DNA of 64,000 nt from Pseudomonas sp. RC10 (GTDB taxonomy: Bacteria > Pseudomonadota > Gammaproteobacteria > Pseudomonadales > Pseudomonadaceae), in assembly GCF_038397775.1 (NCBI RefSeq), contig NZ_CP151650.1, forward strand, positions 2,542,001 to 2,606,000. The letters run 5' to 3'. A program made the translations under genes and the position numbers. The notes under the pieces are model-generated. The model saw nothing but the letters and a program-made list of their open reading frames with translations, made no database searches and had not been told where the DNA came from. Shown in pieces: positions 8,697 to 18,237 of this stretch (position 1 is its first letter; every line of letters begins with the position of its first letter).

Positions 8697-9947
8697 TCAG
8701 TGCGTCGACTTGTGGCTATCCAGCCATTTGATGACATCGGTAGACGATCCGCCGGCGCTGGCCGGGGCGAGCACTGAGTAGTGGTCTTTGCCAGGGTAGA
8801 GTCGAAACTCTGCCTGAGTACCCGCGGCCCTGGCATTGCGCACGGCTTGGGTGGTGACTGCCGCTTTGATCGAAGGGTCATGATCGCCTTGCAGCAACAA
8901 CATTGGCCCAGGGGTGTGCCCGCGCGGGACGCTCTGGGCATCCAACAGAGGCTGCAAGGCCAGCGCGGCTTCTGGACTCTGAGGGGTGAACTGGAAGTCG
9001 TTCAGCTTGTCACCGAGGTTCGCCGAGAAGTCTTGCCATATCTTGAACGTGCATTCCTTCTGGGTCTCAGGAAGCATCTTCAATGCCTGGCTCCCCAGGT
9101 AATCCTCGTATTTCAACTCCGGATGCTGGGTTTTCAGGCCTTGCAACGCCAGTAGGTAAAAGCCTCGGTCAACGGGTCCGGGCGAGCCGTAGTAGTAGGC
9201 CGCGCCGATATTTGTGACCGGAGCCAGGCCGACGGTCCCGCGGAAGTCGAGGCCTCGGCCCCAACTGCCGGACAATTCCCCGGCCGCGATGGCGGCTTGA
9301 CCGCCTTGAGAGTGGCCTACCGAAAACCACGATTTAGAGAGTGCAGGCTCGGCGTGAAGACCTGCACGTACCGCATCGATCATGCCGCGCGCTTCACTGT
9401 CGGCGATGATGTAAGGGTGCTCCCCGGGCGTACCCAAACCTTCGTAATCGGTTGCAACGACGGCGTACCCGGCCTTGAGCAGTTCGGCGATAAATCCTCC
9501 GTAACCATAAAGATCGATTTTGCCGTCTTTGTTTTGCACCATCGAAGGGGCGCATTGATCATTGGTCCCTGATGATCCGTGGCCCCAAGACACCACGGGC
9601 CAGCCACCCTTTGGTGCTTTGCCCTTAGGCGTAAACAGCGCGCCGCTGACGACGATAGGATCGCCTTTGAGCGAGAAGGATCGATAGGTCATCTGATCAG
9701 CGCGCCCCGCCACGGCTGCCAGCGCGGGATCAAGATTGCCGATGGCATTGGATGAGAGCAGGTTGCCAGCTTCTTTAGGGGCCATCACGCGTTGAGACGC
9801 GCTCAGGGCCGGGGATGTCGCGTTAGCAGAACTCGCAGCAGGTTGCGTTGCAGCCATGGCGGAACCGCTGGCGAGTATCGCCCCCGTGATCGCCACGGCA
9901 AGGATCGTTCGCACATTGAAGTGATGCATTTTGGTTTTGAAGGTCAT
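8697..9947 (-). CDS. secreted alpha/beta hydrolase (secretory-lipase-like)
   Basis: Start taken at ATG 9947, where GGAG stands 9 nt upstream; the longer frame back to 10007 has no such site. The 416-aa product has a signal peptide (VRTILAVAITGAILASGSAMA), an oxyanion region WGHGSSGTNDQCAPS, the nucleophile elbow GHSQGG at about residue 215, and a late acid/His pair (LLLQGDHDPSIK, YPGKDHYSVL). The pattern ADQMTYRS...PVVSWGHGSSG resembles secretory lipases and bacterial hydrolases of the LIP family. It would act in the periplasm or outside on esters. A Cys pair may form a disulfide. Confidence 0.88.
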   Translation of the reverse strand: MTFKTKMHHFNVRTILAVAITGAILASGSAMAATQPAASSANATSPALSASQRVMAPKEAGNLLSSNAIGNLDPALAAVAGRADQMTYRSFSLKGDPIVVSGALFTPKGKAPKGGWPVVSWGHGSSGTNDQCAPSMVQNKDGKIDLYGYGGFIAELLKAGYAVVATDYEGLGTPGEHPYIIADSEARGMIDAVRAGLHAEPALSKSWFSVGHSQGGQAAIAAGELSGSWGRGLDFRGTVGLAPVTNIGAAYYYGSPGPVDRGFYLLALQGLKTQHPELKYEDYLGSQALKMLPETQKECTFKIWQDFSANLGDKLNDFQFTPQSPEAALALQPLLDAQSVPRGHTPGPMLLLQGDHDPSIKAAVTTQAVRNARAAGTQAEFRLYPGKDHYSVLAPASAGGSSTDVIKWLDSHKSTH

Positions 9948-10158
9948 TTCAGTGGGTCTCCGTTTCCCACTAAATTGACCACTTAAAGGTTTAGAGAAAA
10001 GAACCAAAAAAAGCTTGAATCACTGTACTACCGAAAAACGCATCGACAGGCTGGGCGCGATACTGAGGCTCGCCCGAGGCGGTCAATCCATAAAATTGGC
10101 GCAATGCCGATATCTTTTGACTGTTTTCCAATGACGGCTTTTTGGAAATACGTCCCTA

Positions 10159-11562
10159 ATGACGCGAATTTCCACGCGCCCCATGCCGTGGACCACGTCA
10201 ACGAAAGACAAGCGAAGCGGGTCGGTGTGTATGCCGGGTATATCTAATGATCACGACATCAACAGCCTTGATCGTGGCGCACTCCCCAGAGAGGCAGGTG
10301 GCAGCGTGCAAGCCCCGCAGATGCAGGGTTCGAAGTCGATGCTGGACATGGGGCGACGGTCTGCGCATGCGCTGCAAAGCAGGCCACAAAGGGTTTGCGT
10401 ACTGGGTGCGACGGGGTCGGTAGGCGCCAGCACGCTCGATGTCATCGGTCTTCATCCAGGAAAATACGAAGTCTTTGCGCTGAGCGGATACAGCCGTCTG
10501 GCAGCACTTGAAAAACTCTGTGTACGCCACCGTCCCCAGTATGTGGTCATTCCCCGGGCCGAGGATCAGGAGAGCTTTCAGCGTCGGCTCGTTGAGGCAG
10601 GCCTGGATACCATGGTGTTGGCGGGTGCCGACAGCCTCGATTTCGTTGCGAGCCATCAAGACGTAGACACTGTGGTTGCTGCAATCGTAGGCAGCGCCGG
10701 TCTCTCCTCGACGTTGTCCGCCGTCCGCGCCGGCAAGAAAATACTGTTGGCAAATAAAGAAGCGCTCGTCATGTCGGGCGCATTGTTCATGCAATTAGTG
10801 CGTGAGAGCGGTGCGACGATCATGCCGATCGACAGTGAGCACAACGCGATTTTTCAGTGCCTTCCGTTCCGACCTCATGACGGTCTGTCGGCAGTGGGGG
10901 TGCGGCGGATCATCCTGACCGCCTCAGGCGGACCCTTGCGCAACACGCCCGCTCAATTGTTGCGCGAGGTCACTGTTGAGCAAGCCTGTGCGCACCCGAC
11001 CTGGTCGATGGGCAGAAAGATCTCGGTTGATTCTGCGACGCTCATGAACAAAGGACTGGAGCTGATTGAGGCCTGCTGGCTATTCAACGCTGCTCCCAGC
11101 AAGGTGGAAGTGGTCATTCATCCTCAAAGCGTTGTGCATTCGCTCGTTGACTATGTGGACGGCTCAATGCTGGCTCATCTCGGAAACCCTGACATGCGCG
11201 TTCCCATCAGTCACGCGCTTGCCTGGCCTCAGCGTATAGAGTCCGGAGTGGCGACGTTGGACCTGCTGAAGGTGGCTCGACTTGATTTTGAATCACCCGA
11301 CGAGGATCGATTTCCTTGTCTGAGGCTGGCACGCGAGGCTGCGACCGCCGGTGGCTCCGCACCTGCAATACTGAACGCAGCTAACGAAGTCGCAGTCCAG
11401 GCATTTTTGTCTGGGCACGTGGCGTTCACGCAAATCGCGGATATTGTGGATTGTACTTTACAGCACGTGGCGGAAGTTCGAGTGCGCACGCTAGAGCAGG
11501 TCATTGAAGCCGATGCTGTCGCAAGAAGAGAAGCAACAAGATGGTTGAAAGCAATAAGCTGA
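10159..11562 (+). CDS. dxr: 1-deoxy-D-xylulose 5-phosphate reductoisomerase (likely second copy)
   Basis: Converts DXP to 2-C-methylerythritol 4-phosphate with NADPH. Visible: [16 protein letters not shown] (NADPH), [25 protein letters not shown], the metal ligands in [13 protein letters not shown], the flexible loop [21 protein letters not shown], and [10 protein letters not shown]. All catalytic positions known from E. coli IspC appear intact. The normal Dxr begins a few residues before the NADPH motif; here the frame extends ~75 residues further, so the true start is probably ATG 10339 (AGGG 10 nt upstream) or 10321. It is not in the usual uppS-cdsA-dxr-rseP setting, which suggests an accessory paralogue. 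The closest neighbours share no isoprenoid role. Confidence 0.9.
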   Translation: MTRISTRPMPWTTSTKDKRSGSVCMPGISNDHDINSLDRGALPREAGGSVQAPQMQGSKSMLDMGRRSAHALQSRPQRVCVLGATGSVGASTLDVIGLHPGKYEVFALSGYSRLAALEKLCVRHRPQYVVIPRAEDQESFQRRLVEAGLDTMVLAGADSLDFVASHQDVDTVVAAIVGSAGLSSTLSAVRAGKKILLANKEALVMSGALFMQLVRESGATIMPIDSEHNAIFQCLPFRPHDGLSAVGVRRIILTASGGPLRNTPAQLLREVTVEQACAHPTWSMGRKISVDSATLMNKGLELIEACWLFNAAPSKVEVVIHPQSVVHSLVDYVDGSMLAHLGNPDMRVPISHALAWPQRIESGVATLDLLKVARLDFESPDEDRFPCLRLAREAATAGGSAPAILNAANEVAVQAFLSGHVAFTQIADIVDCTLQHVAEVRVRTLEQVIEADAVARREATRWLKAIS

Positions 11563-11577
11563 TACAGGGGTAATATT

Positions 11578-11606
11578 CCATGGGGGGTGCAAGGCACCTC
11601 CCATGG
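11578..11606. terminator. 13-bp hairpin between convergent genes
   Basis: CCATGGGGGGTGC pairs with GCACCTCCCATGG (one G-U pair) around a 3-nt loop. It sits between the dxr stop and the stop of the convergent DUF2790 gene, and has no T-run, so it may end transcripts from either side only weakly. Confidence 0.5.
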
Positions 11607-11620
11607 AGAGCGTACGGCCG

Positions 11621-11905
11621 TCAATTACCGCTATTGCAACCACCGCCCATCATCATATACCGCAGAATATGCGTTTTTCCTTGGCTGTCATCGTAAGTCA
11701 TTTTGACGGGCGTAATGCTGCAGATCGCAGACACGTCGTCAACATCTCTAACTTTTGCAATGTCTAAATGCGTCGAGTAGTTGTAGTCCTCCTCTAGGGG
11801 AGAGGCGCTCTGTTCCACAGAAGTTGTGGTGCTGGAATGGCTGGAAGTGTCAGCCAGTGCAAGAGTTGCGATGGGAAGGAGAGCAAGTAAAAAGGCGGTT
11901 CTCAT
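11621..11905 (-). CDS. DUF2790 small secreted protein
   Basis: A 94-aa periplasmic protein. It has a signal peptide (MRTAFLLALLPIATLALADT), a Ser/Thr-rich linker, and a compact domain with YNYSTHLDIAKV, two conserved cysteines (ICSITPVKMTYDDSQGKTH and GGGCNSGN) and an aromatic-containing strand LRYMMMGGGC. This fits the DUF2790 family, which is largely confined to Pseudomonas and has no settled function, though members are often induced with metal or stress regulons. Only one gene in the unit. Confidence 0.85.
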   Translation of the reverse strand: MRTAFLLALLPIATLALADTSSHSSTTTSVEQSASPLEEDYNYSTHLDIAKVRDVDDVSAICSITPVKMTYDDSQGKTHILRYMMMGGGCNSGN

Positions 11906-12194
11906 GAAAATGACCTGTGAAGGGTCCGGGCATCTCTAACTGATCCAAGAGTCAGGCGTGTCGGACGGGCTATTAAGCGATCAGCGTCACATCAGCGTTG
12001 CTGTGCGAGCCATCTGTAGAATATCCCTTTCTCCACTGTGTAAAATCTCCATCTCAACGATAGAGTATTTCATATTCGGTCACGATCAACGCTCAGCCCC
12101 TGACGCGATTAAGTGTCGGGCTATTCCTGCATCCATTCAAAAAGTAGCGACAAGACGTTAATACGTCAGGAGCGGGGGAGGTGTGATGAAGATT

Positions 12195-13142
12195 TCAGTC
12201 CAGCGTGACAAGATCTCTTATTTTTAAAACGGCCTTATGATCCGCCAGCACTTCGGGCAGCGAGCCACGCAGGTATTCAACCCATGTTTTTATTTTCGCA
12301 TCCAGGTATTGTCGGGAAGGATAAATGGCGTATAGGCCTAGCTCCTCCAAACGATATTTCGGCATGACACGAACGAGGCTCCCGTTGCGTAACCCCTTGA
12401 TTGCAGCGTGAATTGGCAGGATTCCAACACCCATGTCGTTGCTGATCGCGGCTTTCATGGCATCTACGGAATCGACAATGAACGGTGAGGTAGTGATCGT
12501 CACGTCTTCATGCCCGTCGGGCCCCTCGAATGCCCACTGCTCTAACGGAATAACAGCACTCACAAGTCGAAGGCACGCATGATGCAGTAAATCGGCAGGG
12601 GTCTGAGGGGCCCCAAATGTTTTCACATAAGAGGGGGATGCGCAGACAATGCTGTAAGTAGTACCCAGTTTTTGCGAAACGTGGCTAGAGTCCGGCAAAT
12701 CAATAGCGAGCATGATCGAAACATCGTAGCCCTCGGTCACGAGGTTAGGAATTCGATTATTCATGCTCAGATTGAATGAGACGTCCGGATAGTGCTTCCG
12801 ATATTTGGCAATGGCATCAATGATGTAGTGCTGTCCGATTCCCGTCATGGAGTGGACATTTAGCTGGCCGGTCGGACGACTGTGTGCATCGCCAATTTCA
12901 CGCTCGGCCTCGTCAACTGATCGCAGTATTTGTTCACACCTGAGCAGATATCGCTTTCCGGAATCGGTAAGCGAAGTGTGTCGTGTGGTGCGATTGAACA
13001 GTCGAGCTCTTAAATGAGTCTCAAGGTGCGAAATGGCCCTCGATATACTGGTCGTGGTGGTGTCGAGCCGTGTGGCGGCGCCCGTAAAACTGCCTGCTTC
13101 AGCAACGCATCTGAAAATGCGCATATTTTGTAAAATGTCCAT
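12195..13142 (-). CDS. LysR-type regulator, AaeR/DmlR-like, divergent from the efflux operon
   Basis: A 315-aa LTTR. ATG 13142 is chosen because GGAGG stands 6 nt upstream; a GTG one codon earlier is less likely. N-terminal winged HTH: FRCVAEAGSFTGAATRLDTTTTSISRAISHLETHLRARLFNRTTR; then a linker helix and a two-lobed effector domain with GQLNVHSMTG, DVSIML and DMGVGILP. The last is typical of the CrgA/DmlR subgroup. It is divergent from the NodT-FUSC-HlyD operon, the same arrangement as AaeR with aaeXAB in enterics, so it probably activates that pump in response to aromatic acids. This last step is inference. Confidence 0.88.
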   Translation of the reverse strand: MDILQNMRIFRCVAEAGSFTGAATRLDTTTTSISRAISHLETHLRARLFNRTTRHTSLTDSGKRYLLRCEQILRSVDEAEREIGDAHSRPTGQLNVHSMTGIGQHYIIDAIAKYRKHYPDVSFNLSMNNRIPNLVTEGYDVSIMLAIDLPDSSHVSQKLGTTYSIVCASPSYVKTFGAPQTPADLLHHACLRLVSAVIPLEQWAFEGPDGHEDVTITTSPFIVDSVDAMKAAISNDMGVGILPIHAAIKGLRNGSLVRVMPKYRLEELGLYAIYPSRQYLDAKIKTWVEYLRGSLPEVLADHKAVLKIRDLVTLD

Positions 13143-13317
13143 CACCTTCCTCCACGATGGTCAGACTGAAGTGTGACACAAAGTAACAATGTCCGACAAT
13201 GACATTAATTATCACGCGTTAGGTAACAAATATTCACGGCCTCAACGACTTAACAGAATGCCGACGGGTGTTTAGGGTGCCGCGTCCTCAGTCGCATTGA
13301 AGCCGGGAGTTTTCATA

Positions 13318-14844
13318 GTGTTACGTTTTATCCCTCAGAAACGAAAATTCCACGGCTTACTGTGTATTCTCACTCTGTTACACGGATGTGTCTCGACAGG
13401 CGGAATCGGGCCTCGCGAGCAGATGATCAGCACCGAAAAGGTGGCTGGCGGCCAAGACATTGCTCGGGCTGTGAAAGAGGCAGGTTGGCCCCGATCTCAA
13501 TGGTGGCTGGCCTATGGCGATCCACAACTTGACCGCTGGATCAGGGCGGCCGTGGGGTCCAACCCGGATGTCGCGATGGCCGCGGGTCGACTGCGCGAAG
13601 CGAAAGCCATCGCAGGCTTGGCGGAGTCGAAAGAGTCCCTGCAAATCACCGGTGAAGGGGCGATCAGACGCCGCAATTGGCCTGACGACCCTTTCTATGG
13701 ACCAGGCGGGCTGTCGGGTACGCAAACCTGGGATAACACGGCCTCCCTGGTGTTGAGCTACCCGCTGGATCTCTGGAACAGACACGAGAATGCCGCTGCC
13801 AGGTTTCTTGATTTGGCCCATATGAGCGCCGCGCAGGAGCGTATGGTTCGGCTGGACCTGCAGGGCGCGATCGTCCGGGTCTACGTTGAGTTTTCGTTGC
13901 ACTACGCCGAACGCGACGTGATGCAGGCAACGCTCAGCCAGCAAATGCAGATGCAACAGCTGGCCGAACAGCGGCTAAAGGGAGGTCTGGGGACGTATTT
14001 GGAGGTGTCTCAGACCGAGACGCCTATCGCCGAGACCAAGCGGCAAATCGAAGCCTTGGATGAGGCCATCGCTTTGAGCGCGAACCAGCTGGCTGCGCTG
14101 AGTGGCCGCGGGCCGGGTGCGGCGGCGGACCTGGTGCGGCCACACCTTTCGTTGGATCAACGCTTGGTCGTGCCGTCTGCACTGACGGCCGATCTGGTAG
14201 GACGACGACCCGACGTCGTTGCGAGTCGCTGGAATGTGGCCGCGCAGGCAAGAGGCATCGACGTCGCCCATGCCAATTTCTACCCTAACATCGACCTTGT
14301 GGGCAGCTTGGGCTACATCGCCAGCGGCGGCGACGTGCTGTCGTTCCTGGCGAACAACAAGCGTAACTACAGTGTAGGCCCGGCCCTGTCTTTGCCGATT
14401 TTTGACGGCGGGCGTTTGCGATCGGAGCTGGGTCAAGCGTCTGCGGAATACGACGTCGCCGTGGCCGGCTACAACCAGACACTGATTCAGGCCCTGCGCC
14501 AGATCAGCGAGCAACTCATACGAAGCCACTCAGTGGACAGGCAGAAGGTGTTTATCGAGGAGGGGCTGGTTTCAGCTCAACGGTCTTTCGACATCGCAAT
14601 GACCGCCTATCAACGAGGGCTGACAGGTTACCTCGAGGTATTGAACGCTCAAACTCGCCTCCTTCATGAGCGGCGTATACAACAGCGCAACCAGGCTGCG
14701 CATCTCGCTACTTACGCTGGACTGATGGTGGCGCTGGGGGGGGACGTTTCCGCTCAGACGGATGATGTAGGCAAAGACCGGCTGCTGCCTTCCGAGCCAC
14801 CCGTGGTGATGAAGGCGGTGAACCGTCTCATGGGGCAAGAATGA
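13318..14844 (+). CDS. NodT-family outer-membrane efflux lipoprotein
   Basis: Outer-membrane channel of a tripartite pump. GTG 13318 is preferred (GGGAG 9 nt upstream) over the TTG at 13297. The 508-aa product opens with a basic stretch and a lipoprotein signal ending LTLLHGC, so it is probably lipidated at that Cys. Two OEP repeats follow: WWLAYGDPQLDRWIRAAVGSNPDVAMAAGRLREA and later GRRPDVVASRWNVAAQARGIDVAHANFYPNIDLVGSLGY, with GPALSLPIFDGGRL, the family signature. The stop overlaps the next gene's start by 4 nt (ATGA), so it is translationally coupled to the FUSC pump. Usual aae operons lack their own outer-membrane factor; here it is built in. Confidence 0.92.
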   Translation: MLRFIPQKRKFHGLLCILTLLHGCVSTGGIGPREQMISTEKVAGGQDIARAVKEAGWPRSQWWLAYGDPQLDRWIRAAVGSNPDVAMAAGRLREAKAIAGLAESKESLQITGEGAIRRRNWPDDPFYGPGGLSGTQTWDNTASLVLSYPLDLWNRHENAAARFLDLAHMSAAQERMVRLDLQGAIVRVYVEFSLHYAERDVMQATLSQQMQMQQLAEQRLKGGLGTYLEVSQTETPIAETKRQIEALDEAIALSANQLAALSGRGPGAAADLVRPHLSLDQRLVVPSALTADLVGRRPDVVASRWNVAAQARGIDVAHANFYPNIDLVGSLGYIASGGDVLSFLANNKRNYSVGPALSLPIFDGGRLRSELGQASAEYDVAVAGYNQTLIQALRQISEQLIRSHSVDRQKVFIEEGLVSAQRSFDIAMTAYQRGLTGYLEVLNAQTRLLHERRIQQRNQAAHLATYAGLMVALGGDVSAQTDDVGKDRLLPSEPPVVMKAVNRLMGQE

Positions 14845-17036
14845 TCCGCACAGGCGGGGCTGCCCGCACCGGCATTGGTTCTCCGTTGAAGCATGCGCTA
14901 AAGGATTGGGCGCAGACGGATGCCGTCACCTGGATTTACCTTTTCAAGGCATTGATTGCCTCCTGCCTCACCCTATGGCTCTCGATGCGCTTCGAATTGC
15001 CACAGCCGGCCACGGCGATCACGACCGTGTTTATCGTGATGCAACCCCTGAGCGGTCACGTTCTCGCCAAAAGCATTTACCGGTTCATCGGCACGTTGGC
15101 CGGGTCCGCATTCAGCGTACTGCTCATGGCTGTCTTTCCTCAAAACAACGAGCTTTTTTTGGGTGGTTTGGCGCTTTGGGTATTCGTGTGTTCAACGGGA
15201 GCGGCAAGACAACGAAACTTCCGGGCGTATGGCTTCGTCCTGGCTGGTTACACCGCAGTGATGATCGCCTTGCCGGTGGTGGATCATCCCAACAGGGTAT
15301 TTATGGCCGCAGTATGGCGGGTACTGGAAATTTCACTCGGCATTGGCTGTGCCTCCTTGATCAGTGCGACGGTTTTTCCACTCACCACAAGCTCGGCGCT
15401 GCTCAAGTCAGTCAACGTACGCTTTGGTAGCTTCGCTGATTTCGCGGTCACCGGTCTGCGCCAAACCGGGAAAAACGATGAGTTCGAGCGTGTCAATCTG
15501 CGCTTCTTCTCAGAAGCGGTCGGGCTTGAGGTGCTGCGCAGTATCACCACGTTCGAAGATCCCGAAATGCGCCGTCGCTCCGGGCGGTTGAATAGGCTGA
15601 ACAGTGAGTTCATGGCCGTTACCACACGCTTCAACGCCCTGCATCAGCTGTTGGAACGAAGAGGGGATGTGGGGGCGGGCGCTCATGCCTCGGGTACGAA
15701 TGCTGAATGGGTCGCACTGGCCGCGTTGATCGAGCCCTATGCTGGTCGGTCTCTTTTGGAAGACGACGCCAACCGTCTAGCGGCCCAGCTCGAAACCTTC
15801 AAGGAAGGGCTCCCTGCTGCGATCCGGATCAAGCGATCGATTTTTGAACGTGGCGAACCCTCTAGAGACGAGTTGCTGGATTTCAATACCGCGTACGAAT
15901 TGCTGTATCGCTTTGTCGAGGAATTGCGTGAATACGCCCTCACGCATGCTTCCCTGGCTGATCATTCGCACGCTCGCGAAGATTGGAGCGAGCCCTTCGT
16001 CGCGCAGACGAACTGGTGGGCGTCTATCGCCGCGGGATTGCGTTCGGCCTGCGTACTGCTGGTGCTCAGTTGGTTATGGATCGTCACCACGTGGCCAAGT
16101 GGTGCAGCGATGACGCTGGTCTCCGCGTTAACGGTGGGGCTTTCGGCGTTCTCCACCAACCCGAAACGCATGTCATTTCAGATTGCGTGTGGGACAGCGG
16201 CGACGGCTGCGATTGGCGTGTTCGAAGTGTTTTTCGTGTACCCACTCATTGATGGCTTTCCGCTGCTCTGCCTAGTCATCGCACCGGTCATCATGCTCGG
16301 TACTTATCTTCTGGCTCGTCCACAATGGGCCGGTTACGGGCTCGGGATGCTGGTGTTCTTCGGGACTAACTCCGTGCCCGCGAACCTCACGATTTATAAC
16401 CCCTACGGCCTTATCAACGACTATCTGGCCATGGTGTTTGGAATGCTGGTTTGCGCCGTTGCGGGGGCGGTCATTCTGCCACCTAACAGTCCATGGTTAT
16501 GGCGGCGCCTTGAGCGGGACCTGAGGCGCCAGGTCGTGTTTGCAATACGTGCACCGTTGCAGGCGTTGGCTTCCGGGTTCGATAGTGGCACCCGGGATCT
16601 GATGCATCAGGCGAACGGTTTCGCCACGGGCCATCCCGATGTCCAACGGTCGCTGTTGAGATGGACGTTGGTTGTACTCGATGTAGGGCACGCAATCATC
16701 GAATTGCGTCGCGAAGAGGCAAAACTCCCCGATTTCCCCTGCTATCGGGAATCCGAGCCATGGCGCCAGTCATTGCGCCTGATGAGCCGCGCTCTGATGA
16801 GGCTCTTCGTCAAACCAGGTGCCGGAAATTTACGGCGGTGCCTGGCGGCAGTGGAGCGCTCGATCAACTGCGTTCAAGAAACCACCGAACCCTTCGCTTC
16901 ACATTTCCAAACGTCGCCCCTGCGCAGAGTTGAAAGCTATCTGCACTTTGTCCGGACCTCGTTGCTTGCGCCGAACACCCCGCTTTCGATCCATCTTCCA
17001 GCTCACCCATCGCGAGGAAACCATTATGTTTCATGA
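14841..17036 (+). CDS. FUSC-family inner-membrane efflux pump (AaeB-like)
   Basis: A 731-aa pump of the aromatic acid exporter family. Two blocks of membrane helices are visible: residues ~30-180 (WIYLFKALIASCLTLWLSMRFELPQPATAITTVFIVMQPLSG, with the conserved PATA and QP positions) and ~400-550 (ASIAAGLRSACVLLVLSWLWIVTTWPSGAAMTLV and onward), each followed by a soluble helical part. This duplicated layout is that of AaeB, YccS and plant ALMT-like FUSC proteins. It would export substituted aromatic carboxylates such as p-hydroxybenzoate with the HlyD and NodT partners. It overlaps the following DUF1656 gene by 11 nt. Confidence 0.92.
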   Translation: MIRTGGAARTGIGSPLKHALKDWAQTDAVTWIYLFKALIASCLTLWLSMRFELPQPATAITTVFIVMQPLSGHVLAKSIYRFIGTLAGSAFSVLLMAVFPQNNELFLGGLALWVFVCSTGAARQRNFRAYGFVLAGYTAVMIALPVVDHPNRVFMAAVWRVLEISLGIGCASLISATVFPLTTSSALLKSVNVRFGSFADFAVTGLRQTGKNDEFERVNLRFFSEAVGLEVLRSITTFEDPEMRRRSGRLNRLNSEFMAVTTRFNALHQLLERRGDVGAGAHASGTNAEWVALAALIEPYAGRSLLEDDANRLAAQLETFKEGLPAAIRIKRSIFERGEPSRDELLDFNTAYELLYRFVEELREYALTHASLADHSHAREDWSEPFVAQTNWWASIAAGLRSACVLLVLSWLWIVTTWPSGAAMTLVSALTVGLSAFSTNPKRMSFQIACGTAATAAIGVFEVFFVYPLIDGFPLLCLVIAPVIMLGTYLLARPQWAGYGLGMLVFFGTNSVPANLTIYNPYGLINDYLAMVFGMLVCAVAGAVILPPNSPWLWRRLERDLRRQVVFAIRAPLQALASGFDSGTRDLMHQANGFATGHPDVQRSLLRWTLVVLDVGHAIIELRREEAKLPDFPCYRESEPWRQSLRLMSRALMRLFVKPGAGNLRRCLAAVERSINCVQETTEPFASHFQTSPLRRVESYLHFVRTSLLAPNTPLSIHLPAHPSRGNHYVS

Positions 17037-17226
17037 ACTGGCTATCGGTGGCGTCTACGTCCCGACCTTGACGCTGACCTTTTTCATCGCGGTGGCGATT
17101 GCATGGGCGCTGGGAGCAATGGTTGCCCGAAGCAACGTGTACAGATTGTTTTGGCATCCCGCGCTCATGCGGGTGTGTGTATTCACCTGCATTTTCGGCG
17201 CTTTGGCGCTCGGCATTTATCGTTGA
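17026..17226 (+). CDS. DUF1656 small membrane protein (AaeX-like)
   Basis: Start at ATG 17026, with GAGG 8 nt upstream. The 66-aa product begins MFHELAIGGVYVPTLTLTFFIAVAIAWALG and has a second hydrophobic segment (LMRVCVFTCIFGALALGIYR), so two membrane helices. DUF1656 peptides sit between the FUSC and HlyD genes in nearly all such operons, as here; their role in the pump is not defined. Longer upstream starts would lie inside the FUSC gene and are not needed. Confidence 0.9.
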   Translation: MFHELAIGGVYVPTLTLTFFIAVAIAWALGAMVARSNVYRLFWHPALMRVCVFTCIFGALALGIYR

Positions 17227-17235
17227 GATTTTCGC

Positions 17236-18126
17236 ATGAAAAAAATCGTTAGTCTGATCGCAACGCTCATCGTCGTTGCGTTAGCGTTCTGTTTTGGGCG
17301 CGTGGTGTGGGTTCACTATGTGGACTCTCCATGGACACGCGACGGGCGTGTCAGGGCGGACGTCATCAGCGTCGCGGCCGATGTGTCTGGTGTTGTCGTG
17401 GATGTTCCGGTGCGAGACAACCAACTCGTTCACAAGGGCGATTTGTTGATGCAAATCGATACCGAACATTACCAAATGACGGTCAGGCAGGCTCAGGCAT
17501 TGGTGTCATCGCGCAAGGCTACATGGGAGATGCGCAAGCTCAACGCCAAGCGCCGCGCTGACATGGACAATCTGGTGATATCGAGCGAAAACCGCGAAGA
17601 CGCGGGGAGTATTGCGAGTGCGGCAGAGGCGGAATATCGACAGGCCCTGGCCGAGTTGGACGCCGCGCAACTCAATTTGAGCCGCACCAAGGTGGTGGCG
17701 GCCGTCGACGGGTATGTGACCAACCTGAATGTGCATCGGGGTGACTACGCAAAAATCGGGGAGGCCAAGATGGCTGTCGTCGATATGAACTCCTTTTGGG
17801 TTTACGGTTTTTTTGAGGAAACCAAACTTCCCTACATTCGGGTGGGAGACCCTACCGATATGCAGCTTATGAGCGGAGAGATCATCAAGGGGCATGTGGA
17901 AGGTATCGCGCGTGGAATATTTGATCGGGATAACCCACAGAGCCGCGAACTGATCGCGGATGTGAACCCCACGTTCAACTGGGTCCGCCTCGCGCAACGT
18001 GTGCCCGTGCGCATTCATCTGGATGACGTTCCCGAGGGTTTGATACTCGCTGCGGGCCTGACCTGTACCGTCATCGTCAACCCAGACGAGACCCGGGGAA
18101 GGTGGCGGGATTGGAATAGTTTTTGA
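17236..18126 (+). CDS. HlyD-family periplasmic adaptor (AaeA-like)
   Basis: Periplasmic membrane fusion protein of the same pump, 296 aa. One N-terminal membrane anchor (VSLIATLIVVALAFCFGRVVWVHYV), then SPWTRDGRVRADVISVAADVSG, the hallmark opening of the AaeA/EmrA type, a first lipoyl half (VVVDVPVRDNQLVHKGDLLMQID), an alpha-helical hairpin of ~80 residues, the second lipoyl half (VVAAVDGYVTNLNVHRGDY), and a beta-barrel part. It ends the efflux operon: the next gene starts 111 nt downstream. Confidence 0.92.
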   Translation: MKKIVSLIATLIVVALAFCFGRVVWVHYVDSPWTRDGRVRADVISVAADVSGVVVDVPVRDNQLVHKGDLLMQIDTEHYQMTVRQAQALVSSRKATWEMRKLNAKRRADMDNLVISSENREDAGSIASAAEAEYRQALAELDAAQLNLSRTKVVAAVDGYVTNLNVHRGDYAKIGEAKMAVVDMNSFWVYGFFEETKLPYIRVGDPTDMQLMSGEIIKGHVEGIARGIFDRDNPQSRELIADVNPTFNWVRLAQRVPVRIHLDDVPEGLILAAGLTCTVIVNPDETRGRWRDWNSF

Positions 18127-18237
18127 CCCAATCCAGAGAGTGTTCTTGAGAATGAGTCTACATACTATCGGCAAGAGATGGCCTGACGTGTTTGCCATCC
18201 TGATGCCTATGGATACTCAAGTTTCGGGAGTCACCCT

